A DNA stretch of 6,989 nt from Verrucomicrobiota bacterium (GTDB taxonomy: Bacteria > Verrucomicrobiota > Verrucomicrobiia > Opitutales > UBA953). The notes below the pieces were generated by a model. The model saw only the letters and a list, made by a program, of their open reading frames with translations. It was not told the origin of the DNA and did no database searches. A program made the position numbers and the translations under genes. How positions within the stretch are numbered: the stretch's first letter is position 1; every line of letters starts with the position of its first letter. The stretch spans positions 1 through 6,989 of the forward strand of contig RFQN01000073.1 in assembly GCA_009924965.1 (NCBI GenBank). Direction: 5' to 3'. Below are positions 1 to 6,216 of the stretch, piece by piece.

Positions 1-449
1 ATCTCGCTGCGCATGGTATCAATTTCGAAGTCGTCCCTGGTGTCACCGCTGCCACGGCGGCGGGCGCCGATGCCGCGTTCCCGCTGACTCATCGTGGCAA
101 GGCGGCTTCCGTGACTTTCCTGACCGGCCACTGCGCCGATGGCAGCGATCAGAATTGGCAGGCGCATGTCGCGACCGGCGCGACGCTCTGCCTCTACATG
201 GGCGCGAAGTCGTTGCCATCCGTCGCGACGAAGCTCATCGCCGCGGGTGCGCAGCCTGACTTGCCGATCCGCCTCCTTTCGAAGGTCTCGCAGGACGGCG
301 CTTCCGATGTCCTCACGACTCTGACGGACCTCTCTTCGGGCAAGGTCGACGTGTCCGTGTTGCCGACGCCGCTCATCGCGGTCGTCGGCGCGGTCGTCGC
401 CCCGCCGCGTCATGCCGGCCTGATGGGCCGCATCGCCGCGTTCGCGTAA
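1..449 (+). CDS. cobA: Uroporphyrinogen-III C-methyltransferase (SUMT), 3' end only
   Basis: SUMT transfers two methyl groups from S-adenosylmethionine to uroporphyrinogen III, giving precorrin-2, the branch point to siroheme and cobalamin. The gene enters from the left edge; the reading frame starts at base 3 and gives the last 148 residues. Family hallmarks are visible: 'VVPGVTAATAAG' near the start, then 'PLTHRGKAASVTFLTGH', then 'LCLYMGAKSLP', and a final 'LIAVVGAVV' strand. These match the C-terminal half of the tetrapyrrole methylase fold. The usual segment before the last strand, which often contains a conserved Gln in SUMTs, is somewhat divergent here ('SKVSQDGASDVLTTL'). Whether the missing 5' part is SUMT alone or fused to a uroporphyrinogen-III synthase or a CysG-type oxidase domain cannot be seen. 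It faces a chelatase gene of the same pathway tail to tail, which supports the assignment. Confidence 0.9.
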   Translation, partial: LAAHGINFEVVPGVTAATAAGADAAFPLTHRGKAASVTFLTGHCADGSDQNWQAHVATGATLCLYMGAKSLPSVATKLIAAGAQPDLPIRLLSKVSQDGASDVLTTLTDLSSGKVDVSVLPTPLIAVVGAVVAPPRHAGLMGRIAAFA

Positions 450-458
450 CCGCTAGGA

Positions 459-1433
459 TCAGCGGCGCGGACGGGTGAGGAAAAGCACTCCGCCCAGCAC
501 GAACAGCGCCAGGCTGGCCAAATAGTTGACCCCTCCTTTGGCGTCGATCTTGGCTTGATTGGTCGACAGCACGAGGCCGACGAGGACGCAGAGGGCAGCG
601 CCGAGGATGTAAAACGTGGAGGCGTCTTGCGGGCGCCGCGTGACTGTGGGCAGCCCCGAACGCTTTGCGATCAGTTCGAGCAGGCGCGGGTGCGTCGCGA
701 GGAGCGGGCTCATGCGCACGTGGGCGCCGGGCTTGGCGTGTTCCTTGGCGATGGTCGCCACGTCGCCGTCAGGGCCGGCGTGTCTGCCGGGCAGCAGGAA
801 GAGCATCAGGATGATCACATCGCCCGGGGCGCGCTGGAGCGCGGTGGCGAGGAGCGGTTCGTTGAAGGCGTACTCTGGGCCCTCGCGTCGTTCCATCGAG
901 CAGGCGCTGAGGCGCGAAGAAGGTATGTCCAGTTCTGCGGCGAGGTCGCGTGCCAACGCATCGCGCACGCGGGTCACTTCGATGATGGGCGAGCCATGGT
1001 CGCAGAGCAGGATGGTGTCCTGATCGCTATCGCCGCCTGCTTGGCGGAGATGGTCGATGAGAATCTCCAGCAGTTCCACGCCGTCCTCGCCGTAGAGCGT
1101 TGGTTTAATCGTCAGCTTCATCTTGCCGGCAGACGCCTCGGCGAAGACTTGTGGTAGGTACTCGGTGATCGCGCGGCTGGGGCCGATGAACAACGGCAGC
1201 ACGATCAGCTCGTCGATACCATCTGCCTTGGCCTGTTGGACGGCCTGTTCGAAGATGATGGCGGGTCGACCCTCGAGGAGGGCGGGGTCGATCTTGTGCG
1301 AGTGCAGGACGGACACAGGATGCACGGTTTCCCCGAGCAAACGACCGACTTCCGCCGAAAGCAGGCGGAGCTGCAGGGTGGCTGCCGGTTGCAGGGAGCC
1401 ATTGTCCACCAGCAGGATGCGGGTTGCTACCAT
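459..1433 (-). CDS. cbiX: CbiX-like sirohydrochlorin chelatase with C-terminal membrane hairpin
   Basis: A 324-residue protein of the CbiX/SirB class, which inserts Co2+ or Fe2+ into sirohydrochlorin; the metal cannot be decided from sequence. It has two tandem chelatase domains. Domain 1 (about residues 4-115) has 'LLVDNGSL' and 'LPLFIGPSRAITEYLP', where the family normally has a histidine in an HGS motif and another after the 'LPLF' strand; both are absent. Domain 2 (about 139-258) has both: H146 in 'LLCDHGSP' and H218 in 'LLPGRHAGPDGDV', followed by 'SPLLATHPRL'. Residues 272-290 and 302-320 are hydrophobic helices, with basic residues before the first (RR) and at the C-terminus (RPRR), so both ends are predicted cytoplasmic. 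The ATG at 1433 was chosen because the first chelatase strand begins right after it; the frame stays open upstream but would overlap the divergent thioredoxin gene. No clear ribosome binding site is seen. Confidence 0.85.
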   Translation of the reverse strand: MVATRILLVDNGSLQPAATLQLRLLSAEVGRLLGETVHPVSVLHSHKIDPALLEGRPAIIFEQAVQQAKADGIDELIVLPLFIGPSRAITEYLPQVFAEASAGKMKLTIKPTLYGEDGVELLEILIDHLRQAGGDSDQDTILLCDHGSPIIEVTRVRDALARDLAAELDIPSSRLSACSMERREGPEYAFNEPLLATALQRAPGDVIILMLFLLPGRHAGPDGDVATIAKEHAKPGAHVRMSPLLATHPRLLELIAKRSGLPTVTRRPQDASTFYILGAALCVLVGLVLSTNQAKIDAKGGVNYLASLALFVLGGVLFLTRPRR

Positions 1434-1530
1434 GTCCGTAGGTATGGGGCTACGCACCCTTTTGGCAACGCAGGTCTGCGGTATTTGTAGTTTGCGGAAG
1501 GCTGGGGATTGCGGAGTTAATACGCTCCTC
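1434..1530. promoter_or_regulatory. Divergent intergenic region with candidate -35 hexamers on both strands
   Basis: This 97-base gap separates the divergent chelatase and thioredoxin genes, so it should hold promoters for both. On the + strand, TTGGCA (1462-1467, 5 of 6 to the sigma70 -35 consensus) is followed after 18 bases by TGTAGT (1486-1491, 4 of 6 to the -10), which would leave a leader of roughly 33 bases. On the - strand, TTGCCA (1468-1463, 5 of 6) overlaps it, but no good -10 follows at the right distance. GGAG at 1513-1516 lies 14 bases before the thioredoxin ATG, which is long for a Shine-Dalgarno. The promoter call is an inference from consensus matching only. Confidence 0.3.
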
Positions 1531-2667
1531 ATGAATCTGCCCCGCTTCCTGTTGCCCGTCCTCGCGTTAGTCGCCGCCGCCTCGGCGCACGCCGAGATCA
1601 CCTGGTTGACCGACCTCGACCAGGCCAAGGCCGTCGCCACGAAGGAGAAGAAGGCGATCCTCGTCGACTTCACGGGCAGCGATTGGTGCAGTTGGTGCAT
1701 CCGCCTCAAGAAGGAGGTCTTCGAGCAGAAGGACTTCGAGGCGGCCGCCAAGGACTTCGTCTTCGTCGAGCTCGATTTCCCGCGCGGCAAGCAGCAGGAC
1801 CCAGCCGTGAAGGCCAAGAACGAGGCCCTCGCTAAGCAGTTCAACATCCAAGGCTTCCCGACGATCCTGCTACTCAACGCCCAAGGCGAGGCCTTCGCCC
1901 AGACCGGCTATGAGGAAGGCGGCGCCGCCAGCTACCTCAAGTCGCTCGCAAAGTTCCTCAAGGACAACAACGCCGAAGGCGTGAAGAAGTTCGCCGCCAA
2001 GGCCGCCGCTGAAGCCAAGCAAGCCGAGCTTAATGAAGCCTTGGACGCCGTGATGGGCCCGTACTTGCTTAAGAAGGACGCTGTCGGCGCCGAAGCCGCC
2101 CTCGTCAAGTTCATCCAGGAGAAGGGCATCGCTGGGGAGGCGGCCACGCGCATGATCTTTTTTGCCCGCATGGGCATCACGATGGAGACCAAGCGTGAAG
2201 ACCATGAGGCCATCCTGCGGCTGATCGACGCTGCTTTGGCTAAAGACGATAAGTCGGCCTTAGCCGAGGAACTCAAGGAACTGCGTGTTCGTGTTGCCAA
2301 GGCCCGCGAAGAGCAGGTTCGCGAAGAGCAGGCTCGCTTCCGGGAAAAGCAAGAGGCTGCGCTCATCGAGGCCTGCGTCAGCGTCCTTGCACCATTCGCT
2401 ATCACCAAGGATTCCGCTGGGGCGGAGGCTGCTTTGGCGAACTACATCAAGGAGAAGGGCATCTCTGGCGATACCGCGATTCGCGTGACCTTCCACGCGC
2501 GGATGGCCATCGTCATGCTTGTCCGTCGAGAAGGGCCCAATGAGGTGCTGAAGCTCATCGACGCTACCTTGGCCCTTGGCCTTAAGCCTAGCTTTGCGGA
2601 TGAACTAAAGGAGCTTCGTGCTCAAGTCGTCCGCGAACGCGATCAGCAGGCTGGAGTGAAGAAGTAA
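1531..2667 (+). CDS. Secreted thioredoxin-fold protein (CSWC) with duplicated C-terminal module
   Basis: A 378-residue exported protein. Residues 1-21 form a signal peptide (hydrophobic core, 'AHA' cleavage site before EITW), so it should act outside the cytoplasmic membrane. Residues about 22-145 are a thioredoxin-like domain with 'VDFTGSDWCSWC' (C53 and C56) and the cis-proline loop 'GFPTILLL' (P110). The 'FTGSDWC' style resembles thioredoxin_7/DsbD-gamma-like proteins common in PVC bacteria. The region after it is not part of that fold: residues 166-263 and 277-374 are two copies of a helical module, joined by a charged coiled-coil-like stretch (about 257-276). The ATG at 1531 was chosen because the signal peptide starts there; the frame is open upstream but antisense to the chelatase gene. 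A paralogue follows 146 bases downstream. Disulfide exchange is a fair inference; the substrate and the role of the modules are unknown. Confidence 0.88.
   Translation: MNLPRFLLPVLALVAAASAHAEITWLTDLDQAKAVATKEKKAILVDFTGSDWCSWCIRLKKEVFEQKDFEAAAKDFVFVELDFPRGKQQDPAVKAKNEALAKQFNIQGFPTILLLNAQGEAFAQTGYEEGGAASYLKSLAKFLKDNNAEGVKKFAAKAAAEAKQAELNEALDAVMGPYLLKKDAVGAEAALVKFIQEKGIAGEAATRMIFFARMGITMETKREDHEAILRLIDAALAKDDKSALAEELKELRVRVAKAREEQVREEQARFREKQEAALIEACVSVLAPFAITKDSAGAEAALANYIKEKGISGDTAIRVTFHARMAIVMLVRREGPNEVLKLIDATLALGLKPSFADELKELRAQVVRERDQQAGVKK
2026..2319 (+). repeat. Internal protein-coding repeat, copy A (98 codons)
   Basis: First copy of the helical module, residues 166-263 of the CSWC thioredoxin-like protein. 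It aligns to copy B without gaps at an offset of 111 residues; about half the positions are identical by eye. Shared blocks include 'GAEAAL', 'EKGI.G', 'ARM.I.M', 'LIDA.LA' and 'ELKELR'. It does not match a repeat family I can name with confidence; it looks all-helical and may be TPR-like. Confidence 0.85.
2359..2652 (+). repeat. Internal protein-coding repeat, copy B (98 codons)
   Basis: Second copy, residues 277-374, starting 333 bases after copy A. Identity to copy A is strongest at its start ('KD..GAEAAL') and end ('ELKELR'). The divergence, with no insertions or deletions, points to an old duplication kept in register by selection on structure rather than a recent DNA duplication. Confidence 0.85.
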
Positions 2668-2813
2668 GCTTTCAAGGCCTTGTGGTTTTTGAGGCCAGTG
2701 GTTAACTATGCCTGTATTGAGCGTTATCCCGCTTAATTTCCTTGAGGAAGGAGCGGCCTAGGCTTGCGGCGGTATTTTAATTGAGGGTATCTTGGGGCAC
2801 ACCCAAACACCCC
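2668..2813 (+). other. Intergenic region between the two thioredoxin paralogues
   Basis: This 146-base gap has no convincing terminator: the inverted repeat GGCCT (2676-2680) / AGGCC (2692-2696) has its T-run inside the loop, not after the stem. A 5-bp hairpin (2739-2743 with 2748-2752) and the palindrome GCCTAGGC (2756-2763) are also present. A weak promoter-like pair, TTGCGG (2764-2769) and TATCTT (2788-2793), lies 18 bases apart upstream of the second gene. The gap is long for an operon, so the second gene may have its own promoter, but read-through from the first is not excluded. Confidence 0.3.
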
Positions 2814-3671
2814 ATGACCCTCAAGTCACTCCTCGCTTCCAGCCTCGTCCTGCTGGGGGCTGTCTCCACCGCCTTCGCCGAAGCGACCTGGCTCACGAAC
2901 TTCGAAGAAGCCAAGAAGGTCGCCCTCAAGGAAGGAAAGCCGCTGTTGTTGGAATTCACCGGCAGTGACTGGTGCCCGCCTTGCAAGGCCCTCCATAAGG
3001 AAATCTTCTCCACCGACGAGTTCGCCAAGGAAGCATCGGCCAAGTATGTGCTGGTCGAACTCGACTACCCTACGCCCAAGAAGCAGCAGGCTCCGGAACT
3101 GAAGGCCCAGAACGCCGAACTGCAGAAGAAGTACGCTATCCCCGGTTTCCCCACCGTGTTGCTTGTCGACGCGAAGACGGGCGAAGCTTTTGGCCGCTCC
3201 GTCGGCTTCGGTGGTGGAACCGTCCGCCAGTACCTCGACAAGCTTGCCGCCTTCAAGAATACCCCTGAAGCCAAGGCTGCCTTGGCTGAGGAGGACAAGA
3301 AGAACGAGGAGACCCGCGCTAAGGCCGCCGCCCTCCGTACCGCTGCGAACGCCAAGATCAAGGCCGCCCTCGACGCCAAGGATTTCGACGCCGCCGCTAA
3401 GGCCATCGACGAAACCTCCAACGGCAACAAGCTGAAGGCCGCCCTCGATAAGGCGAGTGCCTCGCAGAGCATTGACCCCGCCAACAAGGAACGCGCGCTC
3501 AAGTACGTCGACGAAGCCATCGCTGTGGACGGCGGCCGTAACGCTCAAGCTTTGAACTCCATGCGCGAGCGCGTCGCCAACGGCGGCTTGCTCAGGTCAA
3601 CTCCCGCCACCAAGCCGGCCACGGAAGCCAAGCCTGCCGCCGAGGCCAAGAAGGCTGACAAGGGCGCCTAA
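2814..3671 (+). CDS. Secreted thioredoxin-fold protein (CPPC) with single C-terminal module
   Basis: A 285-residue exported protein. Residues 1-22 are a signal peptide ending 'AFA'. The thioredoxin-like domain (about 23-148) has 'LEFTGSDWCPPC' (C54 and C57) and the cis-proline loop 'GFPTVLLV' (P113), and is clearly homologous to the protein encoded just upstream ('ATWLTNFEEAKKVALKEGKP' matches its 'ITWLTDLDQAKAVATKEKKA'). A charged Ala/Lys/Glu helix (about 150-180) leads to one helical module (about 182-256) resembling those in the upstream paralogue ('AIDE', 'ALKYVDEAIA', 'MRERVA'). The last 25 residues are a Lys/Ala/Pro/Thr-rich, probably disordered tail. A TTG 33 bases upstream is in frame, but the ATG at 2814 gives a proper signal peptide. 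A strong terminator follows. Likely a periplasmic thiol-disulfide protein; substrate unknown. Confidence 0.88.
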   Translation: MTLKSLLASSLVLLGAVSTAFAEATWLTNFEEAKKVALKEGKPLLLEFTGSDWCPPCKALHKEIFSTDEFAKEASAKYVLVELDYPTPKKQQAPELKAQNAELQKKYAIPGFPTVLLVDAKTGEAFGRSVGFGGGTVRQYLDKLAAFKNTPEAKAALAEEDKKNEETRAKAAALRTAANAKIKAALDAKDFDAAAKAIDETSNGNKLKAALDKASASQSIDPANKERALKYVDEAIAVDGGRNAQALNSMRERVANGGLLRSTPATKPATEAKPAAEAKKADKGA

Positions 3672-3692
3672 GCTAGGCTCAATCTGACGATG

Positions 3693-3724
3693 ACGCCGGA
3701 GGCTTGCCTCCGGCGTTTTTGTTT
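3693..3724 (+). terminator. Intrinsic terminator after the thioredoxin pair
   Basis: A perfect 10-bp GC-rich stem (3693-3702 pairing with 3707-3716), a 4-base CTTG loop, and a T-rich run (TTTTT then GTTT) directly after. It starts 21 bases past the stop codon of the CPPC thioredoxin gene. On the opposite strand no T-run follows the stem, so it should stop rightward transcription only and not serve the converging gluQ gene. Confidence 0.9.
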
Positions 3725-3741
3725 ACCGCGAAAGTGACGAG

Positions 3742-4590
3742 TCACTTGAGCAGGTTGCCCAACGGTTCCGTCAGGATTTCTACGGGCGTCCGGCCTTGGG
3801 CGCGGAGGTCGCGGATCGACAAGCCTGCGGTGCGTTTCGCCAAACGTCTGCCTTGGGCGTCCACCACGAGCGGGGCGTGTGCCCAGCGCGGTTCCGGCCA
3901 GCCGAGGGCGCGGTAGAGCAGGATCTGCCGCGCGGTCGAGAGGAGGAGGTCGGCCCCTCGCACGACTTCCGTGATGCCCATGGCATGGTCATCGGCGACG
4001 ACAGCGAGTTCGTAGGCCGGGAAGCCGTCTTTTCGCCAAACCAGGAAGTCGCCGAAATCGCGGCCAGCAACGAAGGCCTGCGGGCCTTGGAGCTGATCCT
4101 CGAACCGGACGATCTCGCCATCAGGGACGCGGAAACGCCAGTTCATGCCCTCGGGCTGGGTCGCGTCGCGGCCGTGTCCGAGCGGTGGACGGAGGCTAGG
4201 CGGGAAAATGGGCTCGGCGTCGTGTTCGGCGTGCGGCGCGGTGAGCGCGCGAGCGACGTCCTGGCGGGACTTATCGCACGGGTAGATGCAGCCGGCCGCA
4301 TGGAGGAGACGCCACACCTGCAGGAAATAACCACGGCGCTGCGACTGCACATACGGCCCGTGCGGGCCTTCGACGTCGGGTCCTTCTTGCCAGAGCAGCC
4401 CGAGCCAACGCAGGTCTTCCAAGGCGGCCACGGCGAACTCGGGGCGGCAACGATCCGCATCGAGGTCTTCGGTGCGGTAGATGAGCCGTCCTTGCTCGGC
4501 TTGGGCCCGCGCCGCGGCGAGCGCGAACGTGCGGGCGTGCCCGAGATGCAGGTAGCCGGTCGGCGTAGGGGCGAGGCGTCCGCGGTACAT
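3742..4590 (-). CDS. gluQ: Glutamyl-Q tRNA(Asp) synthetase
   Basis: A 282-residue paralogue of the glutamyl-tRNA synthetase catalytic domain that lacks an anticodon-binding domain. GluQ-RS activates glutamate and attaches it to the queuosine base at the wobble position of tRNA-Asp. Visible motifs: 'RLAPTPTGYLHLGHAR' (HIGH-type signature, residues 5-20), 'RTEDLD' (39-44), 'DFLVWRKDGFPAYELAVVAD' (181-200), 'GADLLLSTARQILLYRALG' (212-230) and 'RRLAKRT' (248-254, the KMSKS equivalent). Ending at residue 282, soon after KMSKS, separates it from full GltX (about 470 residues or more). The zinc site seen in E. coli GluQ-RS is incomplete here: only C101 and C105 are present. The ATG at 4590 was chosen because the conserved N-terminus starts there, 19 bases after the upstream stop. 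It is the last gene of the leftward cluster. Confidence 0.92.
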   Translation of the reverse strand: MYRGRLAPTPTGYLHLGHARTFALAAARAQAEQGRLIYRTEDLDADRCRPEFAVAALEDLRWLGLLWQEGPDVEGPHGPYVQSQRRGYFLQVWRLLHAAGCIYPCDKSRQDVARALTAPHAEHDAEPIFPPSLRPPLGHGRDATQPEGMNWRFRVPDGEIVRFEDQLQGPQAFVAGRDFGDFLVWRKDGFPAYELAVVADDHAMGITEVVRGADLLLSTARQILLYRALGWPEPRWAHAPLVVDAQGRRLAKRTAGLSIRDLRAQGRTPVEILTEPLGNLLK

Positions 4591-4609
4591 GGTGGACGTC
4601 GCCGTTGGC

Positions 4610-5365
4610 TTAGAGCGGGTTGCCCGTCGCCACGAATTCCCACGGCACGCCAAACTCGGCGGAGACCGCCGCCGCCAAGGCCTTCACGCCCCAGGTTTCG
4701 GTGGCGTAGTGGCCGCAAGGGTAGAGGTTCCAACCCTGCTCATGGGCTTCGTTGAAGTGTTCTTCGCGCAGCTCCCCGGTGATGAGCGTGTCGCAGCCCT
4801 CGGCACGCAAGTGATCCAAGGCGCTGCGGCCGCTGCCGCTGAGGATGGCGATTTTCTTCGGACGGGCGGAGCCGAATTCGATGGCCTGATAGGTGTCGGG
4901 GTAGCTCTGCTTGAGGCGGCGAGCCAGCGTGGCGCGCGGGATGCCTTGGCAGAGGCAGGCGATGGGCAGGCCTTCGAAGTCGACGAACCAATCCACCACG
5001 CGCAGCCCGAGGTCCGCCGCGATGAGCGCGTTGTTCCCGATGACCGGGTGCGCATCGAGCGGGAGGTGGCTGGAATAGAGCGAGAGCCCCGTGCGCTTCA
5101 GGGTGTCGACACGCAGCTTGCGGACCTCGCGCAAGGGCGAGACCGTCGGCCAGCGCATGCCGTGGTGCACGATGAGGAAGTCGATGCCGCGTTTGGCCGC
5201 CAGTTCGAAGACCTTGGCACCGGCGTCGACCGCGCAGCCGACCTTACGCACCTTCGCTCGACCCTTGTGCTGCAGGCCGTTCTCGGCTCCCGGGAAGTCC
5301 TGGATGGCTTTGTTGTTGGTCAGTAGGTCGCAGAATTGCGCGATCTTCTTGGCGTCGGCGGGCAT
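4610..5365 (-). CDS. NIF3-family dinuclear metal-binding protein (YbgI/DUF34-like)
   Basis: A 251-residue member of the NIF3/YbgI family: ring-forming proteins with a two-metal site, often labelled 'GTP cyclohydrolase 1 type 2', although the true substrate is unsettled. Metal-ligand motifs are complete: 'FLIVHHGMRW' (H67, H68), 'YSSHLPLDAH' (H100, D104) and, near the C-terminus, 'CGHYATETWG' (H219, E223). The early 'NGLQ' (29-32) and 'DTLITGELREEHFNEAHEQG' (192-211) segments are also typical. At 251 residues it is the short form, without the inserted PII-like middle domain seen in about 370-residue members. Its ATG lies 2 bases after the stop of the upstream LolA-like gene, implying translational coupling; no Shine-Dalgarno is visible. 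The role in this operon is unknown. Confidence 0.93.
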   Translation of the reverse strand: MPADAKKIAQFCDLLTNNKAIQDFPGAENGLQHKGRAKVRKVGCAVDAGAKVFELAAKRGIDFLIVHHGMRWPTVSPLREVRKLRVDTLKRTGLSLYSSHLPLDAHPVIGNNALIAADLGLRVVDWFVDFEGLPIACLCQGIPRATLARRLKQSYPDTYQAIEFGSARPKKIAILSGSGRSALDHLRAEGCDTLITGELREEHFNEAHEQGWNLYPCGHYATETWGVKALAAAVSAEFGVPWEFVATGNPL

Positions 5366-5367
5366 GG

Positions 5368-6210
5368 TTAGAGGGGCTTGAATTGGCTCTCGGCTGGGAG
5401 GTTGGCCGGCAGGTTTAGGGTGCGCGGCTCAAAGAATTCGTCGGCGAGGCGCAGGTTGAGCGCAGCGTGCGTGACCTGCAGGAGGTCGACGTCGCGGCTG
5501 GCTTCGTCGCGGACGCTGACCGCGGCAAAGAGCCATTGGTCGCCAGCCTTGCCGAACTCTTCCACCTGCAGCGTGCGTAGGGCCTTGCCTTGAGCGTTTT
5601 CGGAAACGGCGCTGAGCATCGCGCTGTAGGCGCGGTCGAGGGCAAACCGTACTTGGGCCGGGACGCCACCTTGCGGGTGCTTGGCCAGGTAGACATGGGC
5701 GGGGCGGCCGACGACGCGCTCGGTCGAGAGGTAGTCGGCCTGCGGCCAATGCGTGAACGGCAACTGCAGGTCGAAAGGTGTCAGTAGCAGGCCAGGCGCG
5801 ACCGGGGTGCCGAGGTCGAGGGCTTTGAGCGACTGTGCCGGCTGTCCCTGCTGGGAAACCCAGAGTTCGGAGGACGCGGCGTTCTTCTTGGCGATGAACG
5901 CGTACGAAGTGTGCCCGGAACCGTCGCGGGCTTCGAAGCGTACGCGTGGTCCGGCTTCGGACCAGCCGAGCCAGAGCAAGCCATGCACGGGGGCGGAATC
6001 TTCGCCACGGCGGGGCTTATGCGTGATCGTCACCTTGAGGCAGGTATCCGCTGGCAGGCGGGAGGCGCGGAACTGCGCGAGGACTACGGGTGCTTCCGCC
6101 GGAGTCAGCCGCGCATAACGCTCATCGCCAGAGCTCAATTGAGCCCCAAGCGGTAAAGCCAGCAGGAACACCGCCCAGCGGAAAGTCAGGCTGAGCAGGG
6201 TAGCGCGCAT
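5368..6210 (-). CDS. LolA-like secreted protein (outer-membrane lipoprotein-sorting protein family)
   Basis: A 280-residue protein with an N-terminal signal peptide (about 1-23, hydrophobic 'AVFLLALPLGA' before Q24; no lipobox cysteine), so it is probably periplasmic. The rest reads as alternating beta strands and resembles the LolA-like family annotated as outer membrane lipoprotein-sorting proteins: 'TITHKPRRG' and 'GLLWLGWSEAGPRVRFEA' (early strands), 'PFTHWPQADYLSTERVVGRP' (151-170), and the closing 'LQVEEFGKAGDQWLFAAVSV', 'LLQVTHAALNLRLADEFFEP' pattern typical of that fold's last strands. Such proteins bind acyl chains in a half-barrel and may move lipoproteins or lipids across the periplasm; that role is inferred here. 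It sits 6 bases after secG and 2 bases before the NIF3-family gene. The family call rests on motif pattern only. Confidence 0.72.
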   Translation of the reverse strand: MRATLLSLTFRWAVFLLALPLGAQLSSGDERYARLTPAEAPVVLAQFRASRLPADTCLKVTITHKPRRGEDSAPVHGLLWLGWSEAGPRVRFEARDGSGHTSYAFIAKKNAASSELWVSQQGQPAQSLKALDLGTPVAPGLLLTPFDLQLPFTHWPQADYLSTERVVGRPAHVYLAKHPQGGVPAQVRFALDRAYSAMLSAVSENAQGKALRTLQVEEFGKAGDQWLFAAVSVRDEASRDVDLLQVTHAALNLRLADEFFEPRTLNLPANLPAESQFKPL

Positions 6211-6216
6211 TGAAGA

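Noticed and set aside
1123..1530. N-terminal extension of the CSWC thioredoxin frame by 136 codons
   Set aside because: It would bury the signal peptide inside the protein and lies antisense to the chelatase gene.
1434..1877. N-terminal extension of the chelatase frame by 148 codons
   Set aside because: The extension is antisense to the signal peptide and redox domain of the CSWC thioredoxin gene and has no chelatase similarity; the family domain begins just after the ATG at 1433.
2676..2696. Inverted repeat after the CSWC thioredoxin gene as a possible terminator
   Set aside because: The stem is only 5 bp and the T-run is inside the loop rather than after the stem.
2781..2813. TTG start adding 11 residues to the CPPC thioredoxin
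   Set aside because: The ATG at 2814 gives a compact, typical signal peptide; the extra residues add a proline- and histidine-containing stretch before it with no better ribosome binding site.
2826..3548. Leftward open frame (240 codons) opposite the CPPC thioredoxin gene
   Set aside because: It is a shadow of the strand encoding a signal peptide and CPPC active site; its Gly/Leu/Val-rich translation shows no recognisable fold.
3796..4755. Long rightward open frame (319 codons) opposite gluQ and part of the NIF3-family gene
   Set aside because: Its translation is Arg/Gly/Glu-rich with no domain pattern, and it lies antisense to a gene with clear aminoacyl-tRNA synthetase motifs. Long antisense frames are expected in GC-rich DNA.
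4589..5326. Rightward open frame (245 codons) opposite the NIF3-family gene
   Set aside because: The opposite strand carries all NIF3 metal-ligand motifs; this frame reads as compositional noise.
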